A stretch of 64,000 nt of DNA from Nemorincola sp044225795 (GCA_044225795.1 JBGAIF010000003.1:310001-374000); one strand, 5' to 3'. Shown: positions 27,425 to 36,811, counted from the stretch's first letter. Made by a program: numbers and translations. Notes: generated from the letters alone by a model not told the origin.

Positions 27425-27548
27425 TGTAAGGTGTTATTGTAAGATTGATTGTAGCCAAAGGTAATAGAAAAACCCTGTGTTTGTAAGGCTATAACTCATT
27501 TTAATGATTCATTTTGGATTTGTTGTAACGGCAATGACTTTTAGTGGC

Positions 27549-27556
27549 TATCTTTG
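27549..27556 (+). promoter_or_regulatory. -7 box directly before the Cys-rich secreted protein
   Basis: TATCTTTG, a full TAnnTTTG match, ends 5 bases before the ATG at 27562. A leaderless message is predicted; no clear TTTG at the right distance upstream. Confidence 0.4.
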
Positions 27557-27561
27557 AAGTG

Positions 27562-27885
27562 ATGAGGCTCTTCACGCTCATATTTACTATTTATCTGTTA
27601 GTGCTTACGGCTTTTCCGTGTTGCGCCTATGACAGATGCGAATATGATAGGGCAGACACCATATCAGGAGTATCGTCCGGGCAACACAAACAGGAGCAAA
27701 AGGACGATTGTAACAATTGCTCGCCTTTTTTTAATTGCCAGTGTTGTTCCGGATTCATTATATCAGACATTATTTTTGTCCCATCAGGTATTCCGGTGTT
27801 TTATAAAAAGGAATACGCTTCTTTCCTGCGTGTCATGCACGCTCAGTATATTCCGTTCTCCTGGCGTCCGCCCGACAGAGGTTAA
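27562..27885 (+). CDS. Small Cys-rich secreted protein (DUF6660-like) next to a TonB receptor
   Basis: 107 residues from an ATG giving signal peptide MRLFTLIFTIYLLVLTAF; the frame upstream adds six residues with no signal benefit. The mature part has CCAYDRCEYD, a His/Gln/Lys stretch, then CNNCSPFFNCQCCSGF. This Cys cluster and the position ahead of a TonB-dependent receptor match a small family (DUF6660) seen at heavy-metal loci in Bacteroidota. Metal binding is likely by composition; function not proven. 61 bases separate it from the receptor gene. Confidence 0.65.
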   Translation: MRLFTLIFTIYLLVLTAFPCCAYDRCEYDRADTISGVSSGQHKQEQKDDCNNCSPFFNCQCCSGFIISDIIFVPSGIPVFYKKEYASFLRVMHAQYIPFSWRPPDRG

Positions 27886-27946
27886 ATAAACTTCATTTTT
27901 CGCAGCTTATGCGGATAATCGATTATTTAACCTTTCAAAGAAGATT

Positions 27947-30121
27947 ATGAGAAATTCTATTATGGTGGGTATTACCATGTTCTTTTTTATGGGAGCGCGT
28001 GCCCAGAATAAATTAATCACGTCAGTTCGTGACATACGAACAAAAGAACCCCTGGCGGGAACTGTGGTCAATATAGAAGGGTCGGACATAGGAAATGCTG
28101 CAAATGAATATGGGGTAGCCGTGTTAGACAAAGTTCCGGCGGGTAAACAGGTGTTGCGTTTCAGGATGCTGGGCTATATTGAGCGGACAGATACTATTAT
28201 GTTCCCCACACCGGGGACAGATACGTTCATGGTTTTTCTTGAGCCCGATCAGGATGAAATGAATGAGTTTGTAGTGAGTATTACAAGAAGTACAAGAACG
28301 ATTCAGGATATACCAACGCGTGTAGAGCTTATAGGAGGCGAAGAGCTGGATGAAAAGGCAAATATGAAGCCGGGAGACATCCGCATGCTTTTAGCAGAGA
28401 GCACCGGGATCCAGACACAACAAACATCAGCCACATCCGGTAATTCAGCAATTCGTATAGAAGGCCTCGATGGCCGGTATACGCAGATATTAAAGAATGG
28501 TTTCCCCGTCTATGCGGGTATGGCCGGAGGTTTGGGCCTGCTTCAGACTCCGCCACTCGACCTGAAAAGAGTAGAGATCGTTAAAGGTGCCTCATCAACA
28601 CTCTACGGAGGAGGCGCAATTGCAGGATTGATAAACCTGATCTCAAAGACACCCTCATATGAAAGGGAGCTCAGGTTTCTGGTAAATGGTACCTCCGCAA
28701 AAGGACTCGATGTGAATGGGTTTTATAGCAAGCGGTTTGGGAAAGCCGGCATAACGGTTTACGCTGCATATGATGTGGCTGCGCCATATACTACAGATAC
28801 AGTCGTATTCACTGCTATTCCCCGGTTTTCCCGGTACACACTCAATCCTAGGTTATTTCTTTACCCTTCCGAAAGAACGGAAATTACGATTGGTGTCAAT
28901 GGTAATTATGAGAACAGAATGGGGGGTGATATCTACTATATTACCGGAAGAGGGGATAGTACACACCGTTATTACGAAAAGAATGAAACAAGACGCGTAA
29001 GCTCCGAGATTCAACTAACCCATAAGATGGCCGGGGAAAAAAGCCTGTCCTTTAAAAACAGCGTTGCCTATTTCCGGCGAACGATAAACGCGCCCGGATA
29101 TACCTTTGATGGGGCCCAGAACAGCACATTCACGGAGGCGAATTTCTCCAGCCATGGTGACCGGACAGAATGGATCGTTGGGGCCAACATATTCACAGAT
29201 GGTTTCAATGAACTGATGCTGGCATCCGTTCCTCTTCGCAATTACCTGATCACTACCATTGGTCTTTTTGGTCAGAATACCTACGACATCTCAAAAAAAC
29301 TGATCCTGGAAACAGGATTACGTGGAGACTATGTATTGAATTATGGTCCGGCGGTGTTGCCGAGAGTATCGCTGTTATACAAGCACAGTACAGAGCTTTC
29401 CTCCCGCATAGGTGGTGGTCTTGGTTACAAGGCACCCACCATTTTCACAGAAGAAAGCGAACGTATCATCTACCGCAATATTCTGCCCATAAGCCCGGAC
29501 AGCAATAAACTCGAAAAGAGCTACGGAGGTAATGCAGATGTCAATTATAAAACAATATTCGCAGGCGATAAGATCACATTCAGCTTCAATCAACTCTTCT
29601 TCTATACCAGGCTCAACGATCCGCTATTGCTTGAGCCATTGTCAACAGGTATGTATCGTTTTCACAACGTTTCAGCCCATATCGATGCGGCCGGCTTTGA
29701 ATCAAATATGAAACTTGGATATAAGGATATTAAGCTTTTCCTGGGATATACATTCACACATTCACATATTCATACCGGATCGTCAGTTACAGAAACCCCG
29801 CTTACGCCACGTCATCATACTAATTCTGTTTTGATGTATGAGTTGGATAATAAATGGAAGGTCGGAGCAGAAGCGTACTACTATAGCAAACAACGGCTCA
29901 GTGATGGCTCAACTGGACGGGGATACTGGTTGTGTGGATTGATGGCAGAGAAAATATGGAAACAATTGTCAGTGTACATTAATTTCGAAAATATCCTCGA
30001 CAGCCGGCAGACGCGTTTCGATACGATCTATTCCGGTAGTATCAGCTATCCGCAGTTTCGGGATATATATGCACCTCTTGATGGTTTTGTTGTAAATGGG
30101 GGTATGAAACTAAGGCTGTAA
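27947..30121 (+). CDS. TonB-dependent outer-membrane receptor
   Basis: 724 residues. After a signal peptide ending GARAQ comes a carboxypeptidase-regulatory-like domain (about 25-105: TKEPLAGTVVNIEGSDIG), then a plug domain (about 115-235: QDIPTRVELIGGEEL, SAIRIEGLDGRYTQILKNGF, VEIVKGASSTLYGGGAIAGLINLIS) and a 22-strand barrel ending FVVNGGMKLRL. Ligand is transported with TonB/ExbBD energy. The plug type and the Cys-rich neighbour suggest a metal or metal complex, but siderophore or other ligands are possible. Confidence 0.92.
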   Translation: MRNSIMVGITMFFFMGARAQNKLITSVRDIRTKEPLAGTVVNIEGSDIGNAANEYGVAVLDKVPAGKQVLRFRMLGYIERTDTIMFPTPGTDTFMVFLEPDQDEMNEFVVSITRSTRTIQDIPTRVELIGGEELDEKANMKPGDIRMLLAESTGIQTQQTSATSGNSAIRIEGLDGRYTQILKNGFPVYAGMAGGLGLLQTPPLDLKRVEIVKGASSTLYGGGAIAGLINLISKTPSYERELRFLVNGTSAKGLDVNGFYSKRFGKAGITVYAAYDVAAPYTTDTVVFTAIPRFSRYTLNPRLFLYPSERTEITIGVNGNYENRMGGDIYYITGRGDSTHRYYEKNETRRVSSEIQLTHKMAGEKSLSFKNSVAYFRRTINAPGYTFDGAQNSTFTEANFSSHGDRTEWIVGANIFTDGFNELMLASVPLRNYLITTIGLFGQNTYDISKKLILETGLRGDYVLNYGPAVLPRVSLLYKHSTELSSRIGGGLGYKAPTIFTEESERIIYRNILPISPDSNKLEKSYGGNADVNYKTIFAGDKITFSFNQLFFYTRLNDPLLLEPLSTGMYRFHNVSAHIDAAGFESNMKLGYKDIKLFLGYTFTHSHIHTGSSVTETPLTPRHHTNSVLMYELDNKWKVGAEAYYYSKQRLSDGSTGRGYWLCGLMAEKIWKQLSVYINFENILDSRQTRFDTIYSGSISYPQFRDIYAPLDGFVVNGGMKLRL

Positions 30122-30149
30122 TATTTTTTCGGGTTTCACTTTTGAATTT

Positions 30150-30157
30150 TAAATTTG
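30150..30157 (+). promoter_or_regulatory. -7 box directly before the DUF1697 gene
   Basis: TAAATTTG, full TAnnTTTG match, three bases before the ATG at 30161; a leaderless message is predicted. Confidence 0.35.
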
Positions 30158-30160
30158 GTT

Positions 30161-30688
30161 ATGCGCTACATAGCTTTTTTACGCGGTATCAATGTCAGTG
30201 GTCAGAAGTTGATAAAGATGGAAGACCTGAGGAAGCATTTTGAGATGCCCGGATTTAAGAACGTTGTCACTTACATACAAAGCGGCAACGTCCTCTTTGA
30301 CACAAATGAGGCAGATCGGTCGAAGTTAAAAATGAAAATTGAAAAGCAATTGCTGGGGAAATTAGGTTACGACGTTCCGGTTGTGCTTCGTTCATTGGAA
30401 GAGATCGGGAGGGCCATAGCTGCCAATCCTTTCCATGAGCAGAAGATAGAAGCGCCGCTCAAGCTATACGTCGTGTTCCTGTCAGAGGCCCCCGCGCCAT
30501 CACTTCATACAGCGCTTGGTCCATACACCGCCGAAACAGAACAGGTTCGGATAGTAGGGAAGGAAATGTATATTATAACCGGCGGTATCGGTAATTCAAA
30601 GCTTAGTTTGAATATCATAGAAAAGAAGTTGGGGGTCACAGCCACTATGCGCAATTGGGCGACAACAAACAAGGTGTTGACATTGTAA
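30161..30688 (+). CDS. DUF1697 family protein
   Basis: 175 residues, cytoplasmic. The N-terminus MRYIAFLRGINVSGQKLIKM, then FKNVVTYIQSGNVLFD and NPFHEQ, and near the C-terminus TMRNWATTNKVL are the conserved blocks of DUF1697, a two-domain ferredoxin-like fold protein of unknown function. ATG at 30161 is preferred over the TTG two codons earlier. Single gene. Confidence 0.9.
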   Translation: MRYIAFLRGINVSGQKLIKMEDLRKHFEMPGFKNVVTYIQSGNVLFDTNEADRSKLKMKIEKQLLGKLGYDVPVVLRSLEEIGRAIAANPFHEQKIEAPLKLYVVFLSEAPAPSLHTALGPYTAETEQVRIVGKEMYIITGGIGNSKLSLNIIEKKLGVTATMRNWATTNKVLTL

Positions 30689-30718
30689 AAGTTTGTAACT
30701 TCATATAAATTTCAGGCA

Positions 30719-30916
30719 TTGATACTATTAGCTGTCTTATTCCCTTCTTTCTCATTTCTGGTCCGCGGCAGAATATTCAGGGCTATAATTTGTCTTTTGT
30801 TGCAGATCACGCTCATCGGGTGGCTGCCTGCTTCTATCTGGGCTGTTGCCGATCTGCAGGAAAAGAGAGCGCAGCGCAGAAACCGGCAACTGATGAGAGC
30901 ATTGAGATACCGCTGA
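30719..30916 (+). CDS. YqaE/Pmp3-family small membrane protein
   Basis: 65 residues with two hydrophobic helices: ILLAVLFPSFSFLVRGRIFR and ICLLLQITLIGWLPASIWAV, followed by a basic tail. The GWLPASIWAV end of helix 2 is the hallmark of the Pmp3/YqaE proteolipids linked to membrane potential and stress. The only start that fits is a TTG; there is no ATG or GTG in frame after the preceding stop. Short and rare start, but the family match makes it real. Confidence 0.75.
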   Translation: MILLAVLFPSFSFLVRGRIFRAIICLLLQITLIGWLPASIWAVADLQEKRAQRRNRQLMRALRYR

Positions 30917-31009
30917 TTCCTCCGGAATTTTCATGACTTACGGGTATTTTCATGTTGTAAATCAATAATATATTGGGGTGAATATTATCTCTATATCGCC
31001 CTTTTTAGC

Positions 31010-31017
31010 TATTTTTG
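31010..31017 (+). promoter_or_regulatory. -7 box of the cargo protein gene at 31031
   Basis: TATTTTTG, full consensus; predicted start near 31023, so a leader of under 10 bases. No TTTG at 17-23 bases upstream was found. Confidence 0.4.
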
Positions 31018-31030
31018 AAAAAAAGCTTTT

Positions 31031-33148
31031 ATGAATTATGTAAAGCTATGCGCCATAGCTTCTGTTGTTTTACTTGCTACTACTGCTACATCAGCTCAAA
31101 CTTACACAAAGGGACACGAAGACAAGAAAGGAGAGGTGAACCTTGCTGAATTATCCGAATATCTGAAAGCGCATCCTTTTCCTTTAGTCAGGAAGGAAGT
31201 GATGCTCGAAGAGGAGGAAGAAGACGAGCGGTCTGATCGTTTCAAGTATAGACCAGAACCTGATCCATCGGAGGTACACTACATGAAAAAGTCTGCCGCC
31301 CGCGAGATTGATAATTCAGGGTGGTCCCTGGCAACGGTTTCCAATGACCCCACTGATACATTTCAATCCATTCAGACAAACGGTACTGCTATACCGCCCG
31401 ATACACATGGTGCCGTAGATTCCAATTATTGCGTTACGGCTATCAATACCGTTGTTCGCGTTCAAAGAAGGGCAGCCCCGCATGGATCGGTTTTCAGCGC
31501 CAATCTCGATGCGTTTTGGGCAACGGTGCTACCATCTGGTACATCGTCTTTTGACCCGCGAATACACTACGATCCTTACTATAACCGATGGATAATCGTA
31601 ACATTTGCCGTATCTGGGTCAAAGACAAAGTCTACGGTGATGATCGGGGTTTCAAAAACGTCGAATCCGGCAGGAGGATGGTACCTGTTCCAGTTCGCAA
31701 CCGATGCAACAGACAAAGCATGGTTAGATTATCCGAATGTTGGTTTTAATAGTAAATGGGTTACGGTTACCGGAAACTTCTTCAAGAATTCTTCTGGGGG
31801 ACAGACAGGTGCAGTGGCTTATGTGTTCGACTATTCATTGCTCAGATCCGGCACAAGTGCTACATATACAAAGATCAGTAAGTCTTCGTCATTTACTTTG
31901 TGCCCCGCGCTGATGTATGACTCAGGAAATCCCAGCATGTATGTTGTAGAGAGTTATGATGGATCTACCGGGAAGATAAGGCTGTGGAAGATCACAGGGG
32001 GGGTCTCCAGCCCTACGTTGGCTTCTATCGGTTATCCGGCCTCAACTACAACCTGGAGGGGTAGTTATTCCGGAGGAGACTTTGGCCCTCAGTCCAGCAT
32101 CCCCGATAAGATTGATTGCGGAGATGATCGTATTACGAATCTCACCTACCGTAATGGAAAGCTTTGGTGCTCACACAATGTGTTTATTCCTTATTCCAGT
32201 GTGAACAGGGTATCAGCTATGTGGTGGCAATTGGATACATTAGCCAACCCTATTCAGAATGGCCTTGTGGATGATCCTACCGGCCAGAATTTTTATGTAT
32301 ATCCTGCCATGGCTGTGAATCAGAACAATGATGCGATCATAGGATTCTCTAATCTGTCGACCAACAGTCACCCCAATGCTGGCTATGCATTGCGTATCCA
32401 TACAGATGCCAACAATGTGCTCCGTTCTCCTTTCATATACAGGCACGGTAAAAGCTCGTATATACAGAAGTTCAGCGGCACAAAGAATCGCTGGGGCGAC
32501 TACAGTGCATCTGCTATCGATCCGGTTAATATGAATGATTTTTATACCATACAGGAAACTACCCCGACAACTCCCAATTATTGGGATACCTGGTGGGCGC
32601 GTGTAAATGTTTGTGAAGCAGTAGCTTCCTTCCATGTTGTGGCGCATAACACCAACATAAATGTGAATGATACATTTACATTCAATGGTTCTGCACCTTC
32701 CGGCACAACATACGCCTGGGATTTCGGCTCCGGAGCCACACCTGCCACATCTACATCGGCAGGTCCTATTGCTGTTAAATGGAGCGCCGGAAGTACTAAG
32801 ACCGTAACATTAACAGTCACTTATGGCACCTGTTCTACCACGTATACCGATACCATACATGTTCAGAATTATGGTGCGGTAGCTTCTATTGCAGAGCAGA
32901 TACAGTCTGTATCAGTCTCTCCCAATCCGGCTAGCGGCAATTTCGAGCTGGTATTTGCAGCACCGGTGTCCGGAGAGGTAACACTGAAAATGATGGATGT
33001 TCAGGGCCGTGAGGTATTTTTTCGCACGTATACAGTGAATACACAGATACCGGTGAATACTCCGTCCAATCTGCCATCCGGCATATACCTGCTCAACGTC
33101 TTTACAGATGGGAGCCTCGTCACCCGCAAGGTAACCATAGACAGGTGA
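31031..33148 (+). CDS. Secreted type IX cargo protein with PKD domain and sorting domain
   Basis: 705 residues, signal peptide ending TSAQT. A large beta-propeller-like body (about 115-530) includes IPPDTHGAVDSNYCVTAIN, DPRIHYDPYYNRWIIVTF and YSASAIDPVNMNDFYTIQE, a set seen in Bacteroidota extracellular proteins and viral-type trimming domains, function unknown. A PKD domain follows (about 540-615: TFTFNGSAPSGTTYAWDFGSG is its core, shown in part). The last 80 residues are a type A sorting domain (SVSPNPASGNFELVF, MMDVQGREVF, LPSGIYLLNVFTDG, TRKVTIDR). An acidic EEEEEDER run lies near 60. Confidence 0.85.
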   Translation: MNYVKLCAIASVVLLATTATSAQTYTKGHEDKKGEVNLAELSEYLKAHPFPLVRKEVMLEEEEEDERSDRFKYRPEPDPSEVHYMKKSAAREIDNSGWSLATVSNDPTDTFQSIQTNGTAIPPDTHGAVDSNYCVTAINTVVRVQRRAAPHGSVFSANLDAFWATVLPSGTSSFDPRIHYDPYYNRWIIVTFAVSGSKTKSTVMIGVSKTSNPAGGWYLFQFATDATDKAWLDYPNVGFNSKWVTVTGNFFKNSSGGQTGAVAYVFDYSLLRSGTSATYTKISKSSSFTLCPALMYDSGNPSMYVVESYDGSTGKIRLWKITGGVSSPTLASIGYPASTTTWRGSYSGGDFGPQSSIPDKIDCGDDRITNLTYRNGKLWCSHNVFIPYSSVNRVSAMWWQLDTLANPIQNGLVDDPTGQNFYVYPAMAVNQNNDAIIGFSNLSTNSHPNAGYALRIHTDANNVLRSPFIYRHGKSSYIQKFSGTKNRWGDYSASAIDPVNMNDFYTIQETTPTTPNYWDTWWARVNVCEAVASFHVVAHNTNINVNDTFTFNGSAPSGTTYAWDFGSGATPATSTSAGPIAVKWSAGSTKTVTLTVTYGTCSTTYTDTIHVQNYGAVASIAEQIQSVSVSPNPASGNFELVFAAPVSGEVTLKMMDVQGREVFFRTYTVNTQIPVNTPSNLPSGIYLLNVFTDGSLVTRKVTIDR

Positions 33149-33172
33149 TGGTGATTCGCGCATTTGATATTG

Positions 33173-33202
33173 AAAAGGGCCGGCAAGCGCCGGCCCTTTT
33201 TT
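33173..33202. terminator. Intrinsic terminator
   Basis: Stem GGGCCGGC / GCCGGCCC with AAGC loop, flanked by four A and six T. Confidence 0.92.
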
Positions 33203-33252
33203 ATGTCGTTAAATAAATGATAAATGGACGTCCATCGTGTTTTTGCCGGGTA

Positions 33253-33283
33253 TTTGGCATACAAATTGATTTTAGTAATCTTG
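33253..33283 (+). promoter_or_regulatory. Promoter of the DUF4476 gene
   Basis: TTTG (33253-33256), 19-base spacer, TAATCTTG (33276-33283; one mismatch to TAnnTTTG). ATG at 33303, leader about 13 bases. Confidence 0.6.
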
Positions 33284-33302
33284 TACCCAAAATCAGTATT
33301 TT

Positions 33303-34097
33303 ATGAGAATTAGATCGATGCTTTTGTTAGTGGTTCTTGCACTACCTGTCACTTCCTTTGCCCAGGGCAGGGGCGGTTATGGCCACGGAGGTCACAAGCC
33401 GGAAGCCTACACGCAAAGCGGTAGTGCGCTTTCTGTCTTTTCCGAGACCGGCGAACAGTTCTTTTTGATGATCAATGGCATCAAGCAGAATACTTACCCG
33501 CAAAGCAGGGTAAGGGTAGAAGGGCTGCCCCAGGTCACTAACGATATACAGGTAATATTCAACGACAACCGTACACAGGCCATTCAGAAGAGAATTACAT
33601 TCGCCAATCCCGTAGACGAGCGTGCTATCAATCTTGTTTTGAAGATAGAGAGAGACAACTTCGGCCCCTATCTCGCCTTCCAGAGGAGTAGCCCGGTGAT
33701 GCGCGATTATCGCCCTGAGCAGGGAGAGTTTGTTATGTCTTATTGCAACAATACAAGGCAGGTGGTGAATACCCCGCCTCCACCTCCACCGCCTCCGGCA
33801 GGCCCTGTGGCTATGGACCCGCGTTCTTTTGCCGATGCTAAGAGAAGCATTTCTGGTAGCTCTTTTGAAAGTACGAAACTGTCAACTGCAAAAACGGTGC
33901 TGTCAAATAATTTCGTCACCACCGACCAGGTTATAGAGATATGCAAACTGTTCTCTTTCGACGATACAAAGCTTGAGTTTGCAAAGTATGCATACAACAA
34001 GACCGTGGACAATAACAACTACTTTAAGGTTGGTAACGTATTCAGTTTTAGCTCCAGCCGCGAATCACTGAATCAGTTTATTTCCGGTGGCAGGTAA
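33303..34097 (+). CDS. Secreted DUF4476 protein
   Basis: 264 residues with signal peptide ending SFAQG and a Gly/His stretch (GRGGYGHGGHKPE). A small beta domain (about 40-145) is followed by a run of eight prolines and then the DUF4476 domain (about 172-260: DPRSFADAKRSISGSSFEST, FVTTDQVIEICKLFSFDDTKLEFAKYAY shown in part). DUF4476 is a helical module of unknown role common in Bacteroidota envelope proteins. A promoter and terminator of its own frame the gene. Confidence 0.85.
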   Translation: MRIRSMLLLVVLALPVTSFAQGRGGYGHGGHKPEAYTQSGSALSVFSETGEQFFLMINGIKQNTYPQSRVRVEGLPQVTNDIQVIFNDNRTQAIQKRITFANPVDERAINLVLKIERDNFGPYLAFQRSSPVMRDYRPEQGEFVMSYCNNTRQVVNTPPPPPPPPAGPVAMDPRSFADAKRSISGSSFESTKLSTAKTVLSNNFVTTDQVIEICKLFSFDDTKLEFAKYAYNKTVDNNNYFKVGNVFSFSSSRESLNQFISGGR

Positions 34098-34124
34098 CAT
34101 AATTTACAAGTCACACAAACATAT

Positions 34125-34153
34125 AAGAGGCATCTCAATAGATGCCTCTTGTT
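34125..34153 (+). terminator. Intrinsic terminator
   Basis: Ten-base stem AAGAGGCATC / GATGCCTCTT with a six-base loop; T-run short (GTTT). Confidence 0.7.
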
Positions 34154-34320
34154 TATTGATACATTACCATCATTATTTAGTCCTGCCGGATATTGTATTC
34201 TTTGCCGTAGGCACTGCCGGATTGTAACAGACAAGCTATCATGCTGCCTTGTAAGGGCTACCTGTTTGCAGCAAAAATGTAAGAAGGAATATTGCTCCGT
34301 AGGAGCTACCTGCGTTATAC

Positions 34321-34911
34321 CTAACGCCCGTTCCCGGCAAGCAGTTCCTGGTGTATGGCAAGCACTTGCGGTATGATCGCGGTTAGGTCGTCATTCACGA
34401 TAACATGGTCACATCGCTTCATCTTCTCATCTTCATTCATTTGGTGAGATATGATCGCCAATACTTTTTCCCGCGATACAGATCCGCGTTTCATAGCACG
34501 GGCGATCCGTAGTTCCTGCGGCGCATATACGCCGATCATTACATCCATGTCTTTGTTGCTGCCGCTCTCAAAAAATATAGCTGCTTCCTTGATCACATAA
34601 GGCGCATTCTGCTTCAGCATCCATTCATTACCATAGCCGATCGTGGCCGGATGTACAAGCCCGTTGAGTTGATGCAGTTTTTCCGGCGTCTCAAAAATGG
34701 TCGACAACATTTTTTTTCTGTCCAGTTTGCCGTTGTGGTATACATCGGCCCCCAGAAGTTCGGCGATATTTTTAATAAGCGTCGCGTCATGCTCCATCAG
34801 GTATCTGGCCGCTTCGTCTGCATTAAATACAGGTATGCCAAGTGTCTGGAACACTTGGCATACAATTGTTTTCCCCGATCCAATGCCTCCTGTGATACCT
34901 GCTTTTAGCAT
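34321..34911 (-). CDS. coaE: Dephospho-CoA kinase
   Basis: 196 residues; last step of coenzyme A synthesis. P-loop GGIGSGKT at 8-15, FNADEAAR (substrate Asp) near 29, LVHPATI, VIKEAAIFFESG and the lid SVSREKVLAIISHQM. Length is normal. Last gene of the nusB-DUF1573-yajC-coaE group, 11 bases after yajC, an order seen in other Bacteroidota. Confidence 0.96.
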   Translation of the reverse strand: MLKAGITGGIGSGKTIVCQVFQTLGIPVFNADEAARYLMEHDATLIKNIAELLGADVYHNGKLDRKKMLSTIFETPEKLHQLNGLVHPATIGYGNEWMLKQNAPYVIKEAAIFFESGSNKDMDVMIGVYAPQELRIARAMKRGSVSREKVLAIISHQMNEDEKMKRCDHVIVNDDLTAIIPQVLAIHQELLAGNGR

Positions 34912-34922
34912 TGGTCCGGAGA

Positions 34923-35279
34923 TTATTTTGTGGCGGTTGCTTCTGTGGTTGTACCTGCTTTCTTACGGTATGCCTGCGTCAGCTCCATAGAAATGGCAGA
35001 GCGTTCAATGGTCATGAAAGTACCGCGGCTTATTTCCAGTTGCAGAGAGCCATCTTCGTTTGCGCGGTTGATGCGGCCATGTATGCCGGCTGTTGTGATG
35101 ATCTGTTCTCCCGTGGTCATGCTGTCAGAGAACGCCTTTTGCTCTTTTGCCTTCTTCGCTTGTGGGCGTATCATGAAAAAATACATGACCACAAACATGC
35201 CCACCATCAGAAAAATTGGCATGATACCACCTTGCGGTGCGGCTCCCTGGAGCAAAAGTGCACATAATGTTAGTTGCAT
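34923..35279 (-). CDS. yajC: Preprotein translocase subunit YajC
   Basis: 118 residues: one membrane helix (about 20-38) ending in the family signature FFMIRPQAKKAKEQKAF, then a small beta domain with TGEQIITTAGIHGRI. YajC is an accessory of SecDF-YidC. A Thr/Ala tail follows. In operon with coaE and the DUF1573 lipoprotein. Confidence 0.95.
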   Translation of the reverse strand: MQLTLCALLLQGAAPQGGIMPIFLMVGMFVVMYFFMIRPQAKKAKEQKAFSDSMTTGEQIITTAGIHGRINRANEDGSLQLEISRGTFMTIERSAISMELTQAYRKKAGTTTEATATK

Positions 35280-35356
35280 TGTATTGATTGTTATGTTTTA
35301 AATGTTTCTTTTTTATTGAGTTGCAAAATTGCAACATTTTATTGTTATTGTCTTTC

Positions 35357-35836
35357 TTATTTCGTGGCAATGTCTGCCTGAATATAAAGCATATGAATCC
35401 CCCTTACGGTATTCGTATGCACTGCCACGGATTTTTCCTGGTGTCCCGATTTGCCGGCTGAGCTGAATGTAACCTTCATCACGCCGCTTTGTCCCGGCAA
35501 TATTGGGTCATGGGGGTAGTCGGCCACAGTGCATCCGCAAGATGCCTGTGCGTTGGAAATGATCAGCGGGCCTTTCCCTGTATTGGCGAATGAGAACTCA
35601 TATTGTACTACTTCATCTACATGAATGGCGCCGAAGTCATGCAGTGTGTCTTTAAAATCGAGTACCGGTTTAGAATTGGCCACATTCGCGTCAAGCCCGT
35701 TAGCAGTATGCGGGTTGTTCACCAGCGATGCCGATAGCTTATTGGAATCAGTGCCGGTCGTAGTGGCTTTTGTCGTGCCGCTATTGTTGCAGGCTGTCAT
35801 CAGGGCCAGTACCGGAATAATAAGATAGCTTTTCAT
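35357..35836 (-). CDS. DUF1573 lipoprotein
   Basis: 159 residues with lipobox ALMTAC (Cys16), a Thr/Ser/Asn linker and one DUF1573 domain (about 58-157): FGAIHVDEVVQYEFSFANTG, the signature ASCGCTVADYP, LPGQSGVMKVTF. This is an Ig/ASH-like fold on the outside of the membrane; function unknown. Nine bases after nusB in the same operon. Confidence 0.92.
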   Translation of the reverse strand: MKSYLIIPVLALMTACNNSGTTKATTTGTDSNKLSASLVNNPHTANGLDANVANSKPVLDFKDTLHDFGAIHVDEVVQYEFSFANTGKGPLIISNAQASCGCTVADYPHDPILPGQSGVMKVTFSSAGKSGHQEKSVAVHTNTVRGIHMLYIQADIATK

Positions 35837-35845
35837 TATTTAGTG

Positions 35846-36775
35846 CTATTGCTTTGTTCTGTCTTTTTTCTTTATAGCATCTTCCTTTACCAGGTCTTTC
35901 AGAATATTATCAAGTACGCCATTCACAAACTGGCCGCTTTGAGGTGTGCTATACTGCTTGGCTATGTCAATATACTCGTTGATGGTCACTTTAGTGGGTA
36001 TCGTCGGAAAATACAGGAATTCACATACACCCATTTTCAGCAGCAGCAAGTCTATCATAGCTACCCTTTCCTTATCCCAGTTCTTCAACTTCGGTTCTAT
36101 AAGGCTCATGCAGTATTCTTCTTTATCAATAGTTGTCAGCAACAGATCGTGCGCATATTCTTTCTTCTCGCCGGACAACAGGTTCTGGAAGTTTATTTTT
36201 GCACTGCTCTTAAAGAAGTTGTCCATGAGCATGGTTATTAGTTCGCTGTCATCTTCCCAGCCGGGTAGCTCATCTGTAAAATAACTCATCAGGCCTTCGT
36301 CCAGCAGCATTTGCTCCCATATATACTTAATGATCTCTTTGTCTTCCGCGGTGCTGTGTGCCTGGACAGAGGCATAGTTGGAATATACCTCCGTTTTGGC
36401 AGTGCTTTGGTATATCTTTTTTACCCAGTCTGCATCAACCAGGCGTTCCAGTTTATTTTTCTTTATTTTTTCGTTGAAAGAGGTATCCGAAAGCAATTTC
36501 AGCACAAAGCTGTTATTGGCAATTCCAGTATTGACATTCATGTCCTCCTTGCTGGGCAGGTATTTCGACGATCGTTTGGCAGCGTCTGTCTCAGCATACT
36601 GAGCTATACGTAATGTGTAAAGTATTGAAACCGTGAAAATATCCAGTACCTGGTCTAGCTTATCATTGAGGATTTTTGTCGCCTGGGTCTTGCTTCCGGT
36701 CACCCCGTCTTCAATAGATGCAAGAGTATATAAGGTTTGCATCACTTTAACGCGGATATTTCTACGGCTGATCAT
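35846..36775 (-). CDS. nusB: NusB transcription antitermination factor, long Bacteroidota form
   Basis: 309 residues, about twice the length of the E. coli protein because of an N-terminal extension typical of the phylum. It begins ISRRNIRVKVMQTLYTL and the C-terminal NusB domain (about 195-295) has RVAMIDLLLLKMGVCEFLYF, PTKVTINEYIDIAKQYST and FVNGVLDNI. NusB with NusE binds boxA RNA in rRNA operons. A TACCTTTG box at 36804-36811 on the minus strand probably starts the operon. Confidence 0.93.
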   Translation of the reverse strand: MISRRNIRVKVMQTLYTLASIEDGVTGSKTQATKILNDKLDQVLDIFTVSILYTLRIAQYAETDAAKRSSKYLPSKEDMNVNTGIANNSFVLKLLSDTSFNEKIKKNKLERLVDADWVKKIYQSTAKTEVYSNYASVQAHSTAEDKEIIKYIWEQMLLDEGLMSYFTDELPGWEDDSELITMLMDNFFKSSAKINFQNLLSGEKKEYAHDLLLTTIDKEEYCMSLIEPKLKNWDKERVAMIDLLLLKMGVCEFLYFPTIPTKVTINEYIDIAKQYSTPQSGQFVNGVLDNILKDLVKEDAIKKKDRTKQ

Positions 36776-36803
36776 ATGAATTAAAAGAACTTATTTAGAC
36801 GGG

Positions 36804-36811
36804 CAAAGGTA
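36804..36811 (-). promoter_or_regulatory. -7 box of the nusB-DUF1573-yajC-coaE operon
   Basis: Minus-strand TACCTTTG, full TAnnTTTG match, 28 bases before the nusB ATG. No clear upstream TTTG. Confidence 0.4.

Noticed and set aside
35320..35335. GTTGCAAAATTGCAAC as terminator before yajC
   Set aside because: No T-run on either strand; at most a weak operator, seen once.
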